The notes beneath the pieces were generated by a model that was given only the letters and a program-made list of their open reading frames with translations, was not told the origin of the DNA and ran no database searches. The position numbers and the translations under genes were made by a program. From Flavobacterium psychrophilum (GTDB lineage: Bacteria; Bacteroidota; Bacteroidia; Flavobacteriales; Flavobacteriaceae), in assembly GCA_003243255.1 (NCBI GenBank), contig QFQM01000204.1, positions 1 to 7,601 on the forward strand: DNA of 7,601 bases, read 5' to 3'. Positions 1 to 7,127 of this stretch are shown piece after piece (position 1 is the first letter of the stretch; each line of letters begins with the position of its first letter).

Positions 1-1
1 T

Positions 2-295
2 GGTGCAGAATATTCACATGAAGGTGATTTTTGCACATTTGACTATATCATAAAGAAGCACAGCATTACGGATTCAGCTATTGATCAACTGGCAGTGATT
101 GTTCGCGCAGCAGATACTGATAGTTTCGAGTTGGCTCCGCAAGCAGCCGGCCTTTGGGCTATCTCGGCCGGACTGTCCTACAACATCAAAGACGATCATG
201 AACAACTCGTTATCGGGATGAAAATCTATGACGCACTCTACAGTTGGGCGAAGTACGTACAAAGCGAAAAACACAATTGGAACCCTACGCGCTAA
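2..295 (+). CDS. chrB: ChrB-type chromate resistance protein, 3' part only (left edge cuts the gene)
   Basis: The frame is open from the first bases of the window to a TAA at 293-295, giving the last 97 residues. The fragment resembles the ChrB C-terminal domain: a conserved cysteine in CTFDY (residues 11-15 of the fragment), RAADTD (35-40), a Pro-Gln-Ala-Ala-Gly-Leu segment (46-51), DDHE (64-67) and YDALY (76-80). In the family, full-length ChrB from proteobacterial chr operons is a chromate-responsive regulator with an N-terminal DNA-binding part. Many bacteria instead carry a short form of roughly 140-150 residues with only this domain, whose biochemical role is not settled. Which form this is cannot be told, because the N-terminus lies outside the window. 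It is not a small gene starting at the internal GTG (95), since conserved residues lie upstream of it. The stop is five bases before the chrA start, so the two genes are probably co-transcribed and translationally coupled. Confidence 0.85.
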   Translation, partial: GAEYSHEGDFCTFDYIIKKHSITDSAIDQLAVIVRAADTDSFELAPQAAGLWAISAGLSYNIKDDHEQLVIGMKIYDALYSWAKYVQSEKHNWNPTR

Positions 296-300
296 AAACA

Positions 301-1440
301 ATGACACCACAATACTCTTTAAAAGATTTAATCATTTACTTTTTAAAACTTGGAACATGGGGCTTCGGTGGCCCCGTTGCGCTGGTAGGTTACATGCACC
401 GCGATCTGGTGGAAGATAAAAAGTGGATCAGCGAGGATGATTATAAAGAGGGACTGGCACTTTCGCAGTTAGCACCTGGCCCGTTAGCGGCTCAACTTTC
501 AATTTATCTGGGCTATGTTCACTATAGTATTTTAGGAGCAACACTGGTTGGGATTGCTTTTGTACTGCCATCATTTTTGATGGTGCTTGGAATAGGATAC
601 GCTTATGTGTCCTATGGCGGACTGCCCTGGATGCAAGCTGTGTTTTACGGAGTTGGTTCTGCTGTGATTGGTATTATCGCTATCGGAAGTTACAAACTCA
701 CAACCAAAAGTATTGGGAAGGACAAATTACTTTGGGCAATCTTCATTGTCCTTGCTATCACAACTTTTATTACCGAAGAAGAAATACTTTGGGTAATCCT
801 ATTAGCAGGTGTTGCCGTATGGTTTGCAAAAGCTCCTCCCAAGTGGCTTAACTCCGGAGCCAATGGAATCTTCCCTGCAATCCTGGTTCAGCTTCAACCT
901 ATTGCCACAGAATCTAAACTTTGGGAAATAGCTTGGTTCTTTACTAAAGCGGGTGCATTTGTTTTTGGAAGTGGCCTTGCTATCGTTCCCTTCTTGTATG
1001 GTGGAGTTGTAAATGAATATGGTTGGCTTACAGAACAACAATTTTTAGATGCGGTGGCAGTAGCTATGATTACACCTGGCCCTGTTGTTATTACAGTGGG
1101 ATTCATCGGCTACCTTGTAGCTGGTGTTCCTGGTGCTTGCGTTGCGGCATTGGCCACATTTGTACCATGTTATTTGTTCACGGTTATTCCTGCACCATAT
1201 TTTAAAAAATATGGAAAGCATCCTGCGATAAAAGCATTTGTGGATGGAGTAACGGCAGCAGCTATCGGAGCCATTGCTGGAGCGGTACTGGTTTTAGGCA
1301 AACGAACTTTGATTGATATACCTACTGTTCTTATCGCATTATCCACGGCTGCAATTCTTTTTAAGTTTAAAAAACTTCAGGAACCCTATATCATATTGGC
1401 CGCAGCCCTGATCGGAGTTGTTCTGAAATTGATGCTATAA
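301..1440 (+). CDS. chrA: ChrA chromate transporter, two-domain (long-chain) CHR family
   Basis: This is a 379-residue polytopic inner-membrane protein of the CHR superfamily, which exports chromate from the cytoplasm and so lowers chromate toxicity. Two related halves are visible. The N-terminal half has GFGGP at residues 21-25 and LAPGP at 57-61. The C-terminal half has a matching FGSG at 222-225 and ITPGP at 257-261, followed by further hydrophobic helices to the end. Length and two-half layout match long-chain ChrA proteins. The ATG at 301 is preferred over an in-frame TTG at 244: it starts just before the conserved amphipathic opening (SLKDLIIYFLKLG) and avoids a 52-base overlap with chrB. 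No clear Shine-Dalgarno sequence precedes it. The chrB neighbour supports the chromate assignment. Transport of a related oxyanion such as sulfate cannot be excluded from sequence alone. Confidence 0.95.
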   Translation: MTPQYSLKDLIIYFLKLGTWGFGGPVALVGYMHRDLVEDKKWISEDDYKEGLALSQLAPGPLAAQLSIYLGYVHYSILGATLVGIAFVLPSFLMVLGIGYAYVSYGGLPWMQAVFYGVGSAVIGIIAIGSYKLTTKSIGKDKLLWAIFIVLAITTFITEEEILWVILLAGVAVWFAKAPPKWLNSGANGIFPAILVQLQPIATESKLWEIAWFFTKAGAFVFGSGLAIVPFLYGGVVNEYGWLTEQQFLDAVAVAMITPGPVVITVGFIGYLVAGVPGACVAALATFVPCYLFTVIPAPYFKKYGKHPAIKAFVDGVTAAAIGAIAGAVLVLGKRTLIDIPTVLIALSTAAILFKFKKLQEPYIILAAALIGVVLKLML

Positions 1441-1523
1441 ATCAAGTCGAGAGGGCAATCGTTTGATACTTTCAAACTCCACTTTTCCTCCATTATTGAA
1501 TTGTACTTTAAGCGAAAAATTAG
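1441..1523. other. Intergenic gap between chrA and the efflux operon, with a weak inverted repeat
   Basis: This is the only gap longer than 25 bases. It contains a perfect 6-base inverted repeat, GTTTGA at 1461-1466 and TCAAAC at 1472-1477, with a 5-base loop. The stem is AT-rich and is followed by a C/T-rich tract without a clean T run, so it is at best a poor terminator; it could also be a small operator-like palindrome. A promoter for the efflux genes would be expected here, but I find no good match to the Bacteroidota -7 pattern (TAnnTTTG); TACTTTAA at 1504-1511 is only partial. No ribosome binding site is evident before 1524. Confidence 0.3.
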
Positions 1524-2864
1524 ATGAAAATACTTTGGCTCGCAATCGGGTTGCTGACAGTGTCAACGGCAAACAGTCAGACCCTTCATGAGTTGCTTAA
1601 ACAAGCCGAATCTAGTTACCCTTTATTAAAAGCCAAAGCCTTTGAAGTGCAGGCTGGTCAAAATAACGTGTCCTCGGTCAAGAATACTGCGCTCCCTTCT
1701 TTGGATGCAGCCTATCAGGTTAACTATGCCACCTATAACAATATTACTGGTATGGCAATGCCGCAATACTTCGTTCCTATTAGCGGCCCACCTTCATCTA
1801 ATAATACTTCCAGCGGAGTGTTCGGAAGTGTTGGGAGTTTATTGTTGAAGTGGGAACCGTTTACGTTTGGTCAACGAAGCTCACGTATTGATCTTGCAAA
1901 AACGGGAGTCAGATATAACGAAGCCGATGCACGCAATGAAGTATTCAAATATCAGATAACATTCATTAATACATATCTCGATGTGTTAATGGCGCACGAA
2001 CTGCTTAAAGTGTATACTAAGAACCTGGAACGTTCGAAAGAAAATTTAAAAGTGGTGCGCACCCTTACCATAAGTGGATTACATCCAGGTGTGGACACTG
2101 CTCTGTTTAATGGTGAACTATCACGCGCCAAAATTGAATTACTTAATCATCAGAAATATCTTGAAACACAACAAGCTTCTTTGTCGGAATTGCTGGCCAG
2201 TGATGAAGCAATCTACACTCCCGATAGTAGTTACTTTCATGCACTGCCCTCAGATCCTTCTGACACGGTATCATCCAATCACCCCTTACTAACGCTTTCA
2301 GAAAGTAAACTCCTGAATCAACGTCAGCAGCAAACTTCAATCAGGCGAACGCTTAATCCTAATTTTTCGGTATGGGCTACCGGCTATGCCCGTGGCTCTG
2401 GTATTCGATATGACGGGGTAGTTAATTCAAGTGATGGCCTGTCATTCACCAGGTATAATTATGGAGTTGGCCTTCAGCTTAGTGTTCCGCTCTTACGATT
2501 TATTGAAGTACGACCACAGCTTAATCAACAAAGTGCATTGATCAGTGCCCAGGAAGAACGACTCAATCAGGTAAAACTTGAATTGGATAAGCAAAACAAA
2601 GTTGCCGAACTGACTTTTCGAAATGCATTGGAAGTCGCCAAGGAAAGCCCTGTGTTATATAAGTCCGCTGAATTTTCATTCCGTGCATTATCAACTCGTT
2701 ACAATTCAGGACTTACCAATTATGCTGATCTTATTCAATCGCAATACGGTTTAGTAAAAGCTGAAACGGAGTTGAAGAAATCCTATCTGGAAGCATGGAA
2801 GGCACTGCTTTATAAGGCAGCAGTTCAGGGAGACATTGGTATATTTTTAAATCAAGTTAAGTAA
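1524..2864 (+). CDS. TolC-family outer-membrane efflux channel protein
   Basis: This 446-residue protein would be exported to the outer membrane and trimerise into the exit duct of a tripartite pump. Residues 1-18 form a Sec signal peptide (Lys2, hydrophobic core, AxS ending at Ser18), with likely cleavage before Gln19. Two structural repeats typical of the family follow. The first ends its strand region with FTFGQ (113-117), then a long helical stretch. The second has beta-strand segments near 281-325 and the recognisable YNSGLTNYADLIQSQ (393-407) leading into the last long helix, matching the usual Y-x-x-G-x-x-x-x-x-D/E-L/V-L/I motif. No lipobox is present, so this is not a NodT-type lipoprotein. 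The start is firm: an in-frame TAG (1521-1523) directly precedes the ATG. The stop lies five bases before the RND gene, which identifies the partner pump. The exported substrate is unknown. Confidence 0.93.
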   Translation: MKILWLAIGLLTVSTANSQTLHELLKQAESSYPLLKAKAFEVQAGQNNVSSVKNTALPSLDAAYQVNYATYNNITGMAMPQYFVPISGPPSSNNTSSGVFGSVGSLLLKWEPFTFGQRSSRIDLAKTGVRYNEADARNEVFKYQITFINTYLDVLMAHELLKVYTKNLERSKENLKVVRTLTISGLHPGVDTALFNGELSRAKIELLNHQKYLETQQASLSELLASDEAIYTPDSSYFHALPSDPSDTVSSNHPLLTLSESKLLNQRQQQTSIRRTLNPNFSVWATGYARGSGIRYDGVVNSSDGLSFTRYNYGVGLQLSVPLLRFIEVRPQLNQQSALISAQEERLNQVKLELDKQNKVAELTFRNALEVAKESPVLYKSAEFSFRALSTRYNSGLTNYADLIQSQYGLVKAETELKKSYLEAWKALLYKAAVQGDIGIFLNQVK

Positions 2865-2869
2865 GCGGT

Positions 2870-5800
2870 ATGAACTTAATACAAGGTGCTTTACGCAAAC
2901 CCATCACGGTAATTGTAGCGATTATTGCCATACTCATTTTCTCTTCGGTCGCTATACGCAATTCGAAGATTGATATTTTTCCTACGTTAGGCCTTCCCAC
3001 TATTTATGTTGCTCAAACGTACGGTGGACTTTCACCGCAGCAAATGGAGGGATTTATCACTTCTTATTATGAGTATCACTTTCTATACATCACGGGAATT
3101 AAGTTCGTAGAAAGTAAATCGGTTCAGGGAGTCACTCTTATTAAGCTGCAATTTCATGAAGGAACAGATATGGCAACGGCAATGGCTGAAACGGTGTCGT
3201 ATGTAAATCGATCAAGATCATTTATGCCTCCTGGCACATTGCCTCCTTTTGTCATGCGCTATGATGCAGGTTCTGTTCCTGTTGGCCAATTGGTATTTAG
3301 CAGTGAAACTAAATCATTGAGCGAGATTCAGGATTTGGCTTTGTTTAAAGTACGTCCCATGTTTGCTTCATTACCGGGTGTATCAGCACCACCTCCTTTG
3401 GGTGGAAATCAACGAACGGTTCTAGTAAAAGCTGATCCGGAAAGAATGCGAAGCTATGGCCTTACACCTGATGATCTTGTTACTGCTATTGCAAAGAATA
3501 ATTCGATCTCGCCTGCGGGCAATATCCGTGTCGGGGATTTTTCTTTAATAACACCTTCCAACAGTGTTGTTGATAATTTCAAAGAGCTTGAATCCATTGC
3601 ACTCAAGTCAGGAACAGGTGCTTCCATTTATGTTCGGGATGTAGCCAGTGTTGACAACGGAGCGGATGTTACATCGGGCTACGCACTGATCAATGGAAAA
3701 CGTTCGGTATATATTCCTGTTACGAAAAGAGCGGATGCTTCAACATGGGATGTAGTACAAAATATTAAGAAGGCATTGCCGGAAATGCAAGCAGCGGTTC
3801 CCGATGATATTAAAGTATCGTATGAACTCGATCAATCCGGTTATGTTATCAATTCGCTCCGGAGCCTTTTGTTTGAAGGAGGATTAGGCGCCATCCTTAC
3901 GGGACTCATGGTGCTCTTGTTTTTAGGTGACAGACGCAGTGCAATTATCGTGGTACTGACCATACCACTTGCTTTACTTTCAGCAGTGGTATTTCTTTAT
4001 CTGTTTGGTCAGTCCATCAACATCATGACGTTGGGAGGTCTTGCACTTGCTGTAGGTATTCTTGTAGACGAGGCTACCGTTACGGTTGAAAATATTCACC
4101 ATCATCAGGAGAAAGGGAAGTCAAAAGCAAGAGCAATCATTGATGCGTGTAAAGAAATAGCATTGCCTAAGTTCCTAATCCTGTTAAGCATCCTGGCAGT
4201 ATTCGTGCCTTCGCTATTTATGTCGGGTGTACCCAAAGCCATGTTCCTTCCGCTTTCACTTGCCGTAGGCTTCGCAATGATCGCTTCGTTTTTGCTATCA
4301 CAGACTTTTGTACCTGTTGTTTCCAACTGGCTATTAAAAGAAGGTGTAGGCACAAGTAGTAAAAGGTTTGAGCGATTTAAAGAATGGTACACTAACTATT
4401 CCTACAAGCAATATGCCCGTTCAAGAATTTTCGCACCATTGTTTTTAATTTTTGCCTTAATAGTTGCCCTGGTGTGTTATCGGTTTATTGGTACAGAGAT
4501 ATTTCCGAAGGTTGATGCCGGTCAATTTCAGGTTCGCCTACGGCTGCCAACCGGTACACGTATTGAACGAACAGAAACCGCTACAAAGGATGTATTAAAG
4601 ATCATTGACAAGATAGCAGGGAAGGACAACATTGAAATAACTTCTTCTTTTGCTGGTCTTCAACCACAGACGTATGCCATCAATTCGATTTTCTTATGGA
4701 CAAGCGGACCCCATGAGGCATTGATGAAAGTAAAATTTAAAAATAACTCTGGGATTCGGCTGGAGAAATTCAAGGAACAGCTTCGCGATAGTATAAAAAA
4801 AGAAATGCCTTCAGCACTTATCTCGTTTGAACCTGCCGACCTGGTTGATCAGGTGATGAGCCTTGGAACGAATACACCACTTGAAATTGCTGTACAAGGA
4901 AAGAACCTGGCACAAGGGCGTGAGTACGCAGAGAAAGTTAAAAAACAATTGGAGAAGATTTCATATTTGAGAGATGTGCAGTATGGGCTTCCTTTGGATT
5001 ATCCAAGTCTTCAGATAAATTACGATCGTGTGCGAGCTGGACAGATGGGTGTATCGGTTGAGCAGGCTGCGAAATCGGTATTGGCAGGAACATCCTCAAG
5101 TCGTCTAACACAACCTGTTTACTGGCTGGATAAAGCTGCCGGAAATGCTTATCAGGTTCAGGTAGAATATCCGCAGTTCAGAATGAACAGCCCGGATCAG
5201 ATTGAACAAATACCTATTGATGGAAAAGGTGATCAAAACATTTATCTGCGTGACGTAGCAGACTGGAAGAAAATAAATACGGTGGGTGAATATGATCGCC
5301 TTAATCAACAACGCTATATTACCGTCACAGCTAATCTTAATAATAAAGATTTAGGTTCAGCTATTAAGGACGCGAATAAAGCGATAAAAAATATCGGGGG
5401 AATACCACATGGCATGAAAATCTACTTACGCGGCCAGTCTGAAATTCTGAATCAGACTATGAGTGAGTTAGGAATTGGGTTGATACTTGCCATTGTTATT
5501 ATTTTCTTATTGCTGGCCACTAACTTTCAATCCTTTAACCTTTCATGGTCGATACTCTCAACCGTTCCGGCAGTAATAGCAGGATCATTTCTTTTGCTGT
5601 TATTGACAGGTAAGACACTGAATATTCAATCGTTTATGGGAACGATCATGGCAATAGGTGTTTCAGTATCCAATGCAATACTCCTGATCACTAACGCAGA
5701 ATATCTACGAAAACAAAATGTACTGAACATAAACGTAGGATTGGAAGCAGCCAAGAATCGACTACGTCCTATCCTGATGACAAGTATTGCCATGATCGCA

Positions 5801-6007
5801 GGTATGATTCCAATGGCGATCGGATTTGGTGAAGGCGCTGAACAAACCGCTCCATTGGGTATCGCTGTGATTGGAGGCTTACTCTTTTCAACAATAACTA
5901 CGTTGTTCATTTTACCAGTGGTGTACAGCAGAGGAACAGGAAAGAAACAGTATGTCAGTGCATCTCTTGATCCGGATGATGAGGCAAGTAAAAACTTTGG
6001 TCAATAA
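2870..6007 (+). CDS. RND-family efflux pump, inner-membrane permease subunit (AcrB/MMPL superfamily, HAE-like)
   Basis: At 1045 residues this has the normal length and two-fold plan of an RND exporter. It has TM1 (about 11-29), a large periplasmic porter loop (30-330), TM2-TM6 (about 333-484), TM7 (519-540), a second porter loop (541-863) and TM8-TM12 (about 864-1020), then a short polar tail. Family marks include IDIFP near TM1 (34-38), GILVDEATVTVENI in TM4 (396-409), and RLRPILMTS in TM11 (964-972). The last of these keeps the equivalents of AcrB Arg971 (Arg964) and Thr978 (Thr971). TM4 looks like drug/amphiphile (HAE) exporters rather than CzcA/CusA metal pumps. Oddities: the AcrB Asp407-Asp408 pair is Asp400-Glu401, and the position of AcrB Lys940 in TM10 (GVSVSNAIL, 930-938) is Ser934. 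The pump should trimerise and be driven by a proton gradient. In-frame TAA at 2858-2860 limits upstream extension of the ATG start. Flanking channel and adaptor genes complete the complex; the substrate is not predictable. Confidence 0.96.
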   Translation: MNLIQGALRKPITVIVAIIAILIFSSVAIRNSKIDIFPTLGLPTIYVAQTYGGLSPQQMEGFITSYYEYHFLYITGIKFVESKSVQGVTLIKLQFHEGTDMATAMAETVSYVNRSRSFMPPGTLPPFVMRYDAGSVPVGQLVFSSETKSLSEIQDLALFKVRPMFASLPGVSAPPPLGGNQRTVLVKADPERMRSYGLTPDDLVTAIAKNNSISPAGNIRVGDFSLITPSNSVVDNFKELESIALKSGTGASIYVRDVASVDNGADVTSGYALINGKRSVYIPVTKRADASTWDVVQNIKKALPEMQAAVPDDIKVSYELDQSGYVINSLRSLLFEGGLGAILTGLMVLLFLGDRRSAIIVVLTIPLALLSAVVFLYLFGQSINIMTLGGLALAVGILVDEATVTVENIHHHQEKGKSKARAIIDACKEIALPKFLILLSILAVFVPSLFMSGVPKAMFLPLSLAVGFAMIASFLLSQTFVPVVSNWLLKEGVGTSSKRFERFKEWYTNYSYKQYARSRIFAPLFLIFALIVALVCYRFIGTEIFPKVDAGQFQVRLRLPTGTRIERTETATKDVLKIIDKIAGKDNIEITSSFAGLQPQTYAINSIFLWTSGPHEALMKVKFKNNSGIRLEKFKEQLRDSIKKEMPSALISFEPADLVDQVMSLGTNTPLEIAVQGKNLAQGREYAEKVKKQLEKISYLRDVQYGLPLDYPSLQINYDRVRAGQMGVSVEQAAKSVLAGTSSSRLTQPVYWLDKAAGNAYQVQVEYPQFRMNSPDQIEQIPIDGKGDQNIYLRDVADWKKINTVGEYDRLNQQRYITVTANLNNKDLGSAIKDANKAIKNIGGIPHGMKIYLRGQSEILNQTMSELGIGLILAIVIIFLLLATNFQSFNLSWSILSTVPAVIAGSFLLLLLTGKTLNIQSFMGTIMAIGVSVSNAILLITNAEYLRKQNVLNINVGLEAAKNRLRPILMTSIAMIAGMIPMAIGFGEGAEQTAPLGIAVIGGLLFSTITTLFILPVVYSRGTGKKQYVSASLDPDDEASKNFGQ

Positions 6008-6030
6008 TATAACTTCAATTGAATAGATAC

Positions 6031-7119
6031 ATGAAATCTCTTATGATCATTTCGCTTTCCGGTTTACTACTCATCGCTTGCAATAAACAACATGAAGATC
6101 ATACTACGTCAGGCGAAACAAAAAAAGTAGACACACTAAAAGTGTTTTCTTTAAAAAAAGGAAAAGTGGAGAAACAAACTTCATTGCCGGGCGAGCTTCT
6201 TGCATTTGAGCACGTTGAGATTCATCCGAAAGTAACAGGATACATCAAGCAGTTAAAGGTTGATATTGGATCAGTTGTGAAGAAGGGACAAATTCTTGCC
6301 GTGATTGATGCTCCTGAGATTCAATCCAGACTTGGTGAAGCCAATGGAAAACTTCAGGCTTCAAAAGCAAAATTCCAAACCAGCCTGGATACCTACAACC
6401 GCATTAAAGATGCAGCTAAAACAGAAGGTGTAGTTTCTCCAAACGAATTACAAAAAGCAAAGAACCAAATGTTAACAGACAGTGCAGACTACAACGCTGC
6501 ACGATATTCAGTCGCATCGTATCAGCAGGTTGGTAACTACCTTGCTATCACAGCCCCTTTCAATGGAATCATTACACAACGAAATGTAAATGAAGGAGCT
6601 TATGTTGGATCACCAAATGAAAAACCTATTCTCGTGATTGAGGATAATTCAAAGTTGAGATTACGCGTTGCTGTTCCGGAAGCTTTGACAGGAGTATCTT
6701 TGAAAGACAATAAAGTAAAGTTCTCAGCCAAAAGTAATCCTAATCAATTATTCGATGCGTTGCTGATGCGAAAGGCAGGAAGTATTGACGCAAATACAAG
6801 AACAGAGATTTGGGAGTTTGAAGTTAGGAATGAAAAAGGCAACCTGAAGCCAGGGTCATTTACCAATGTGGTGATGAATATTTTTCGCGCTGAAGATTCA
6901 TATCTCGTTCCGTTCTCTACCGTAGTAACAACCCATGAAAAGAAGTTTGTGATAAAAGTAACAAATGACTCTACATACTGGGTTGACGTTTCGCAGGGCT
7001 TAAACCTGTCTGATAAAACGGAAATCTTCGGAAGCCTGAAAGAGGGTGATACCTTGGTAGTGAAAGGCAATGAAGAATTCAAGGCGAAAGAAAGAGTAGT
7101 GGTTAAATTTGATAAATAA
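6031..7119 (+). CDS. RND efflux periplasmic adaptor (membrane fusion protein), lipoprotein
   Basis: The 362-residue product begins with a lipoprotein signal peptide. A hydrophobic stretch ends in LLIAC, with Cys17 as the expected lipidation and cleavage site, so it should be anchored to a membrane facing the periplasm. Domains in order: a polar linker (18-45); the first half of the lipoyl/barrel-sandwich domain with HPKVTGYIKQLKVDIGS (65-81) and KKGQILAVID (84-93); a helical hairpin (about 96-165); the second lipoyl half with ITAPFNGIIT (173-182); a beta-barrel domain (about 207-285) containing LKPGSF (272-277); and a membrane-proximal domain (about 290-360). It would bridge the RND pump and the TolC-type channel encoded just upstream. 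The ATG at 6031 is chosen over an in-frame TTG at 6019 because it gives a compact signal peptide; the TTG form would add only four residues. The gap from the pump gene is 23 bases and the gap to the regulator gene is 8. Confidence 0.94.
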   Translation: MKSLMIISLSGLLLIACNKQHEDHTTSGETKKVDTLKVFSLKKGKVEKQTSLPGELLAFEHVEIHPKVTGYIKQLKVDIGSVVKKGQILAVIDAPEIQSRLGEANGKLQASKAKFQTSLDTYNRIKDAAKTEGVVSPNELQKAKNQMLTDSADYNAARYSVASYQQVGNYLAITAPFNGIITQRNVNEGAYVGSPNEKPILVIEDNSKLRLRVAVPEALTGVSLKDNKVKFSAKSNPNQLFDALLMRKAGSIDANTRTEIWEFEVRNEKGNLKPGSFTNVVMNIFRAEDSYLVPFSTVVTTHEKKFVIKVTNDSTYWVDVSQGLNLSDKTEIFGSLKEGDTLVVKGNEEFKAKERVVVKFDK

Positions 7120-7127
7120 CTCCTCTG

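Noticed and set aside
95..295. A separate 66-residue gene starting at GTG 95
   Set aside because: The same frame is open upstream to the window edge and encodes conserved ChrB residues, so the gene is a truncated larger one.
244..300. TTG-initiated 19-residue extension of ChrA
   Set aside because: It overlaps the chrB coding end, its sequence (Lys/Arg-rich, not family-like) is the shadow of chrB, and a normal ATG lies at 301 right before the conserved start of the protein.
1504..1511. TACTTTAA as a Bacteroidota -7 promoter element for the efflux operon
   Set aside because: It matches only four of the six fixed positions of TAnnTTTG and I see no well-spaced -33 TTTG; too weak to annotate.
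4105..4392. 95-codon open frame on the minus strand
   Set aside because: It is antisense to the well-conserved TM4-TM6 region of the RND pump and shows no protein-family features.
4795..4801. Run of seven A bases inside the pump gene as a possible slippage or frameshift site
   Set aside because: The frame continues intact on both sides through conserved sequence, and no downstream stimulatory structure or alternative product is apparent.
5626..5910. 94-codon open frame on the minus strand
   Set aside because: It is antisense to TM10-TM12 of the pump, where hydrophobic codons commonly leave the opposite strand open.
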